From Saccharum officinarum (lineage: Eukaryota > Streptophyta > Magnoliopsida > Poales > Poaceae), in assembly GCA_020631735.1 (NCBI GenBank), contig CM036221.1, positions 11,017,381 through 11,081,380 on the forward strand: a DNA stretch of 64,000 nucleotides, given 5' to 3'. Shown in pieces: positions 58,081 through 64,000 of the stretch. Position numbers and translations under genes: made by a program. Every line of letters begins with the position of its first letter. Position 1 is the first letter of the stretch. The notes under the pieces were generated by a model. The model ran no database searches. It saw only the letters and a program-made list of their open reading frames with translations, and was not told the DNA's origin.

Positions 58081-60840
58081 AAGAAAAACTGTCAAATGAG
58101 TATGTAAACGATCACTGTAATCTCCAATTAAAGTCGGCAAAGCGTTAGTTAACAACGTGTCAAGGATTAATCTCTTTTTTCTAAATACCGCCAGGAGCAA
58201 TGACATATCATGTAAGAACTCAAGTGGACAACCATGCTGATCGCACGCTCAAACACGGATGAGACCACCTAGACAAACTCAAAACAGACCTACCAAGCAC
58301 AACTCACACACACTATCTATACATGTTTGGTCTCCTCTAGCGAAAAACCCCATGTGAGACCCTAGTTCGTCCCAGTTAGGAATCGAAACCAGGCGGGCAG
58401 GCTGCACAATGACCGACACAACCACTACGCTGCAATCGCGTCCCCGTCAAGGATAAATCTGTCTGCCGATGATTATGATGAGAAACTTCTCTTAATTTTT
58501 CACAAGGCAACCCTTGTCAGGAATTATAGAGATACATTTATTTAGACTGGATCAAACTACAAATTGTTGAAGATTTCAGTTCATGGTTTCATTAGTTGAA
58601 CCATCGACTAATACAGATTTTAGTAAAAATAAGTTCTACTTGTAATCATAACTGCATCAACAACTTGGTGGTGGAAATATGGATTTTTCTAGGAAGGGTT
58701 AAAATGGTTCAAAGACCTATAATGTTGTATTTATGATAATTTATTTTTTGTTTTTGAGAGAAATCAAAAAGAACTCCAGAGCAGCGTCAAGACGGAAAAC
58801 AAAAAAACATCGAACAAAACCCTTGTGAAGCCGTTGGGTGGAGTTCGGAGTCTAGACAAAAAACAGATGAGTTGTCGCAAAAAAAAAGAGAAAAAACAGA
58901 TGAGCTAAGTCTAGGCAAAAAACAAAAGCCTAGATCACTAATCCGAAAAGCCGAATGCAAGAGACCTGGCAAAATTTTAGGTAGGGATATTTTTGTCCCT
59001 TTGGTATTAGTTATAGATTGGATTGGATAATAAGTTAGTTCCTATGAAAACTCCATCACAACTTAGTAGTGTGAAACTTTATTTCTTTGCCAAAATTTAG
59101 CATTTATGATTTGTTTTGTTATTTATTTATATAAAAATGAACGGGTACTTGAAAACCAAAAACAAAAACAAAAACAAAAAACTGTAGAAAAAACAAACGG
59201 AATGTAATAGCAACTTGAACTGAAACACCAAAAAAACGGACAATGGAGTCGAGTGGCGGAATCGGTAAATAGAATTAGAATAGGAGAATAAAATAAATTG
59301 GAACCTAGATGGGAGTAGGATGATTTAATTGGGCTTGTTCAACCTTACATTAATAAATTGTGAGGTCCATAATAAAGATAGTGCAACAAAGGATTAGTCC
59401 CATATGGAGAACTTACAAAAGATTTAACTTAACTTTAATAGTAGACTACCGTGTGTACTTGCTGTCGATTTAAGAAAGAGAAAAGATTGACTTAACGCTA
59501 CAAACAAACTTGAACGGACTCTGTTAGAGTGGTGCAATGCGATATCAACAAGGTTTTTGCATGCAGCTTCAAACTAAGTGAATGAATGACTGAGGACGAA
59601 CCAAAAAAAATAGACACATATATAATATAACGGAATTGATATAAGCAGGGCGTCCGACACACGCACTCGCTTGCACTCGCTCGCGGCCGTCTGCCTTATC
59701 CACTCGCGAAGCTGCTTCTTCCTTCTTTCTTCCTCGCTTTCTCCGTCAGGCCACGCCCGCGCGCCTCCTCTCCTGCGCGTTCGACTGCCGAGCCTCCCCT
59801 CCCTCCATTCCTCCCTCCCTCTCCCTCCCTCTGTGCCTTCCACACCACTGGAGTGGGGTCAAGGCGGCGGTTTCCGGTGAGCCCGCGCACTTCCCTCCAT
59901 CTCTGCTCTCTCTTCCTCGCGCGCCGCGACCTTCATGTTTCCGGAGAGGAGGACGACGGTGCGGTTCCGATGAGGTAGGTGGAGAGGGATCCAGATCTGA
60001 GGCCTCCCTCCCCCTCCTTCCTCCCTCTGGATCTAGATCTGGCCCCTCTTTCTCCCCCCTTCCCTCTAGATCTGGCCTTCCTCCGCCTCCTCCTCCTCCT
60101 CCTCCAGCGTCTGGATCTAAGGGATGTGTCGGTTGCTAGGGTTCCGAGGAGCTCTCGGGTGGCTCAGCTCGCACATGTTTCAATGGTTCTCTCTAGCTGT
60201 TGCAGGAAGGTTTCAGTTGCTGTTGCAGTAGGCTAGGGGGTCAGCATGCATGTTATAGTAGTGTGTTGCATGTTGTTGCAGTAGTTGTTAGGTGTGTGTT
60301 GTAACAATACGCCCCTGGTGTTTCACACTCTTTTCATGGTTTCGGATTTGTGTTCTTCAATCTCATATTGCAGTAGGTGTTCCATCGTTGGTGCAACAAC
60401 TTTTTTTAGTGTTGTTGTAACAATTTTTGTGTTTCAGTAACTAAACTATCTATTCGATGTTGTATTTTTTTTCATGGATCTCCATGTTTCAATGGACAAT
60501 CTCCTATGTTTTAGTAGTTTGTTCGATGTTGCTTCAGTGACATGTTCACCGTGTTCCAACTGCTCATCCTATCTGTTGCAGCAGCAAGTAGAGGGGAACA
60601 GGGGGCGGACTGTGTGGGGCGAGCAGGCGACTGACAGAGGTGCAGGGGCCGGCGAGTGGGGGGTGGGGGGGGATTTCCGTGCGTTTGGGGTTGAGGGTGG
60701 GGCAGGGCGTCTTCGGTCTACTTTTCCTCTTTCGTTTCCTCTTCCGTGTGGGCGGGCGGGGCAGGGCGGGGGTGAGCTAGTGGTGCGTCCGGATGCCCCC
60801 TGGGAGCCGGGCGTCCGGGCGCTAGCAGCCCCCATAATAT
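58081..60840. other. Intergenic region, possible Helitron body with GC-rich block
   Basis: AT-rich to ~59600, then CT-rich and GC-rich DNA resembling a gene 5' end (59640-60240), then diverged repeats of TGTTGCAGTAG-like words (60190-60590). No intact gene or domain seen in frames of up to 122 codons. Confidence 0.4.
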
Positions 60841-61065
60841 AAAGAGGAGTTTTTAGAGAGACCAACAAAAAATAGTTTTCACATTCACGGAGTTAGTTAG
60901 AGGGAGACGGACAAAAAAAAAGGAGGTGAGAAATTTTGCCTCTTTATTATTAGGTATAGATAAAGAACAAAGAAGACCTAAATGGATTTAAAAATAGTTT
61001 ATGGTTCCTAATGCAAAAATATTTATTATATTTTTATTTTTTTTAAAAACGATCAAGTTCGTCAC

Positions 61066-61091
61066 CGTGCGACGCACGATCATTTATCTAG
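61066..61091 (+). mobile_element. Helitron-like 3' terminus
   Basis: Perfect hairpin CGTGCG-A-CGCACG (61066-61078), nine bases, then CTAG and T. A possible 5' end, TCTTTATTATTAGG, lies at 60941, giving a tiny ~150-bp element, but the base before it is C where A is expected. Confidence 0.45.
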
Positions 61092-61099
61092 TTTGCCAA

Positions 61100-62160
61100 A
61101 TAAAAAAAGGTCAAAAAATAAGCTGGCAGAGTTGGGCGCAGGGAAAATGGGCCCTGGCCCTAGTGCCGGCCTCGAAACACACACAAACGCACAGGCAGCC
61201 CAAGCCCATAAGGGGCCACTGCCATGGGCCCACGGCACCACGCGAACCCCTTCCAGGGGCACGGCGGCGGCGCGGCGCCGGCTCTGCCCCGTCGCGCGTC
61301 CTCCTGCTGACCGTCCCTGCTGGCCGCCGACGTTCTGCGTCAGCCCCCTGTCCTCTAGCACGCGATGCCAAGCCCGTCTTCGCCCCGCGGCCGTCCGCGC
61401 AGCACGCCGCGCTGCATTGGCCGCGGCCCGGCGTGCACTGACAAGGAAGAAGCGCCGCCACCTCGACAGGCGCGCGGCGAGTAAGTGGATTCGAGGCTTA
61501 ACTTCAAGTAAGTGATCCCAACACGAAATCACTATGAATTAGCGGTTCAGGACAGTAATCATTCGCAGTTTCAAAATCTGAAACCATTTGAGCTGTCAGC
61601 CGTGAGTGCTGCATCTTCTTGTAGAGCTAGCTAGCTACTCGATGAACCGTGTGTTTGTGCTCCACCTCGTTTTGGTCAAAATTGGCAGCAGCCGTTTCCT
61701 CGGTGGAAGCCTCGGGATTGACACTGACCTGATCATGGCATGGGCAGCTGCCGTTGGAATTGGAACGGAATGGAAACCTAGCTCATCGCTGAAATGGCAA
61801 GTGGCCGGGAGATGCTTTGGATTAGCTTTAGCTGCATCATAGCCTGCACTAGACTACTCGGACCTACTGTCTCCGACGAAAGTTGACTTGAGGCCCGCCA
61901 CCGGCAGACTAGCCCGAGGTATCTCCGGTGATACCACCATTGTAGAGCCTAGAATCTAGACTAAAGAGAGCGCGTGGTTGCACACTTGCACTGCCACTAG
62001 CGAGTTAAATATAGTTAATAGTTATAGCACACATGGTATTCGGTAGTGCTGTCCTAATCAGCAATCTCAATTTTAACAACATGTCCTGCTTGTGTTGTGC
62101 TCAACCTATCACCTTCTTTATATATAATAACACCGGAGCAGAGAGAAAATGGCAATTTTG
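61100..62160. other. Intergenic region, no gene recognised
   Basis: A GC-rich block at 61150-61480 gives overlapping Arg/Ala-rich frames on both strands without domains; the rest is ordinary AT-rich DNA. Confidence 0.4.
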
Positions 62161-62167
62161 CCATCAT

Positions 62168-62856
62168 CAAAACTGGGCTTCGCCCTTTTGGCATCATGCA
62201 AGCTAAAATGCCCTTATACTGATTTCTGCCCAAATATAATGATTTTTTAATTCCACCCATTTTCTCATTCCCGTTTTATCCCTGCCGTATCTCTTTCTCA
62301 TCGGACACACAAGCACGGACAAGAGCGGTTCGCCCACCGCCGCTGGCCAACGCCAGCCCGACGCCGCGCCGCCCAGCACCATCCCACAGACGCTGCTCCA
62401 TGGCCGAGTAGGCGAGCTCCAGCCATGGCCGAGTAAGTTGGACATCGGAGCAATGTTGAGATGAACGGACAACTGGCACCTCCGGCGGCGGCATGGACCC
62501 GAGCAGGATCTGCAGGATGGCCAGCGTCTTGGGCCGCTCGGCGGGGGTCGGGTGGCTCGCGTGGTGGTGTTCCTCAGCCGCGCGCAACAGGTCCCGGCGC
62601 CCCCGGTGGCGACAGGAGGCGAGCTCGCGTTTGGGTGGCGGCGGCAGCGGCTGCTGGTATGCGTGCGTACGTGAAGAGGAAGGACGAAGGGATAAGGATC
62701 AGAGGCAGGGGTAAAAGAGGAAGGAAATATTGGATGGAATAAAAAAATAATTAAATGTCAGAGGAAATGGTCACAATGGCATTTCAGCTTGTGTAACTAG
62801 TTGGTATTCCGGCGAATTCATTTTGCACAATGGCAAAAGAGCGAAGTCCAGTTTTG
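62168..62856 (+). mobile_element. Non-autonomous inverted-repeat element with captured kinase fragment (Pack-MULE-like)
   Basis: Left arm 62168-62212 and right arm 62778-62856 are inverted relatives: CAAAACTGGGCTTCGCCC against CAAAACTGGACTTCGCTC, and AAGCTAAAATGCC against AAGCTGAAATGCC. The right arm carries ~33 bp of extra sequence between the two blocks. The GC-rich interior (62290-62680) contrasts with AT-rich flanks and includes a receptor-kinase fragment. No 9-bp target duplication could be fixed because the outer ends are unclear. Confidence 0.5.
62470..62590 (-). pseudogene. Captured receptor-like kinase C-terminal fragment
   Basis: The minus strand reads ASHPTPAERPKTLAILQIL followed by GSMPPPEVP. 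This is the subdomain XI pattern (HP-x-P-x-ERP, then QIL-x-G) of plant receptor kinases and looks closest, from memory, to L-type lectin receptor kinases. Only ~40 codons are kinase-like; the surrounding codons of the 103-codon frame are not. It lies between the inverted arms of the element at 62168-62856, so it is a captured scrap and not a gene. Confidence 0.45.
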
Positions 62857-62866
62857 AGCACCACCC

Positions 62867-62877
62867 CACATATATTT
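62867..62877 (+). promoter_or_regulatory. Possible TATA box of the second lectin kinase
   Basis: CATATATTTG about 90 bp upstream of ATG 62960, just beyond the inverted-repeat element. Confidence 0.35.
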
Positions 62878-62959
62878 GCTATTTCTTCATCCATCCATAA
62901 AAACATCTTCAGTCAGTCAGGCTTGCCCTCTGTTCTCCAGTTCAGGCATCCTCTTCACC

Positions 62960-64000
62960 ATGCCTACCCTCAGCGTATTGCTCTTTTGGCTGCTCCTAGC
63001 GTTCTCCTCCCTGCATGCTCCCGTTTCATGTTCCACGACTCCAAATGATGATACTCTCGCGGTAGGCCAAGCGCTTGCCGTCGGTGGTAAGCTCATCTCC
63101 AGAAACGGCAAGTTTGCGCTCGGGTTCTTCCAGCCAGGCTCAGCCATCACCAGTAAGTACACAACCACCGCCTCCCCTGGCTGGTACCTCGGCATATGGT
63201 ACAATATGATCCCAGTCTTTACCACTGTTTGGGTTGCTAACCGGGACACGCCAATCGATGATCCTGTGGTCAACCTAACAGAGCTGAAAATCTCAGCAGA
63301 TGGCAATCTTGTCATCTCAACCCACAATGCCACTGAACCCATAATTTGGGCCACTCACCTAATCAATAGGACACAAGCAAGCATAGCAAACACTACTGCC
63401 GTTCTCTTGAACAGCGGGAACCTTGCCCTCATGGAAACCTCATCTAATGCGGTTCCGTTGTGGCAGAGCTTTGACTACCCAACAGATGTTTTTCTTCCTG
63501 GTGCCAAGTTTGGCCGGAATAAGGTCACCGGTCTGAATCGTCAGTTCACATCAAACAAGAGCCTGATTGATCCGGGTCTTGGCTCATATAACATTGAACT
63601 TGACACCAATGGGGGAATGCTTCTAAGTAGCCGCAGCCCATACTTGGTGTATTGGTCTTGGTCAGGAAGTTCATTAGCCTCTAAACTAGTACCGCTACTC
63701 ACTATGATTCTGGACATGAATCCACAGACCAAAGGGTTGATTAGCGCTGCATATGTTGATAACAATGAAGAGGAGTACTACACGTACACCTTACTGAATG
63801 AATCATCTTTGGTATATGCGTTATTAGACATCTCTGGTCAGCTCAAGCTGATTGTTTGGTCGCAAGCCACAAAATCTTGGCAAACACCATATGCCCAACC
63901 TGCTGTTCCCTGCACTGCTTATGCTACATGTGGACCTTTCACGGTCTGCAACAGCAAGGCGGACCCGTTCTGTAATTGTATGGACAGCTTCTCTGTGAAA
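62960..64000 (+). CDS. G-type lectin S-receptor-like Ser/Thr kinase, N-terminal 347 codons (cut by window end)
   Basis: Open from ATG 62960 (context TTCACCATGCC) to the window edge, 347 codons with no stop. Residues 1-25 form a signal peptide (MPTLSVLLFWLLLAFSSLH). The B-lectin domain covers about 29-175 (DTLAVGQALAVGGKLIS, WYLGIWYNMIPVFT, ANRDTPI, LWQSFDYPTD). The S-locus glycoprotein region follows (GLGSYNIELDTNG, EEEYYTYTLL) and runs into an EGF-like Cys cluster (CTAYATCGPFTVC). Several N-glycosylation sequons are visible (NAT, NRT, NES). The transmembrane and kinase parts lie outside. It is a plasma-membrane receptor and a clear paralogue of the broken minus-strand gene at 34187-36712. 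Confidence 0.92.
   Translation, partial: MPTLSVLLFWLLLAFSSLHAPVSCSTTPNDDTLAVGQALAVGGKLISRNGKFALGFFQPGSAITSKYTTTASPGWYLGIWYNMIPVFTTVWVANRDTPIDDPVVNLTELKISADGNLVISTHNATEPIIWATHLINRTQASIANTTAVLLNSGNLALMETSSNAVPLWQSFDYPTDVFLPGAKFGRNKVTGLNRQFTSNKSLIDPGLGSYNIELDTNGGMLLSSRSPYLVYWSWSGSSLASKLVPLLTMILDMNPQTKGLISAAYVDNNEEEYYTYTLLNESSLVYALLDISGQLKLIVWSQATKSWQTPYAQPAVPCTAYATCGPFTVCNSKADPFCNCMDSFSVK

Noticed and set aside
60941..61091. Complete 151-bp Helitron
   Set aside because: The 3' end is convincing, but the proposed 5' TC is preceded by C and not A; only the 3' terminus is annotated.
1..64000. tRNA, rRNA or microRNA genes
   Set aside because: No cloverleaf, rRNA or clear precursor hairpin was recognised by eye; the tRNA-like matches are retroelement primer binding sites.

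Overview
The window is plant nuclear DNA, almost certainly from a grass. Evidence: SIRE/Maximus-type Copia and chromodomain Gypsy (Tekay-like) LTR retrotransposons, grass Stowaway and Harbinger-like MITEs, Helitron ends with the hairpin-CTAG signature, and two plant receptor-kinase families. An Andropogoneae grass (sugarcane, Miscanthus or sorghum kind) is my inference from the TE families and GC-rich gene style. There are two runs of N (26962-27061 and 37844-38242).

Region 1 (1-27207) is a nested, tandemly repeated retrotransposon block. A SIRE-type Copia element inserted into a Gypsy LTR, with 5-bp target duplication CCACG. The locus was then duplicated in tandem, with an illegitimate junction joining position ~399 of the SIRE 3' LTR to the middle of the Gypsy integrase. 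That junction is seen twice, at ~5312 and ~21479. The window holds the 3' end of unit 1 (1-5315), all of unit 2 (5312-21482) and the start of unit 3, whose SIRE element has collapsed to a solo LTR (23139-25135) still flanked by CCACG. The pol gene of unit 2 is split by a younger 5.3-kb non-autonomous element (12082-17425) with two 314-bp LTRs that read as identical and target duplication TGTTT.

Region 2 (27208-33900) is a ~4.8-kb solo Tekay-like LTR, of whose family the 314-bp LTR is an internally deleted form, followed by an (AAT)n microsatellite and Helitron-like DNA.

Region 3 (34187-37660) is a G-type lectin (S-locus) receptor-like kinase on the minus strand, broken by three 1-base frameshifts.

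Region 4 (37664-46281) lies inside a split Stowaway MITE. It holds a complete 6.9-kb Copia element on the minus strand: intact 1414-codon polyprotein, 453-bp LTRs that read as identical, target duplication TTACC, and an unusually long 1.55-kb leader.

Region 5 (46500-51400, minus strand) has a broken CCHC zinc-knuckle gene and a broken malectin-like (CrRLK1L, FERONIA/ANXUR-type) receptor kinase.

Region 6 (51400-62900) is intergenic DNA rich in small elements: a Harbinger-like MITE, a LINE/SINE tail with a 15-bp target duplication, a 240-bp tandem duplication, Helitron ends, and an inverted-repeat element carrying a receptor-kinase fragment.

Region 7 (62960-64000) is the intact 5' part of a second G-type lectin receptor kinase on the plus strand, a close paralogue of the one in region 3. 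The host genes suggest a receptor-kinase cluster of the kind used in surface sensing, heavily invaded by transposons. I found no sign of a new enzymatic or defence system. The most informative material is the order of nested insertions and rearrangements.
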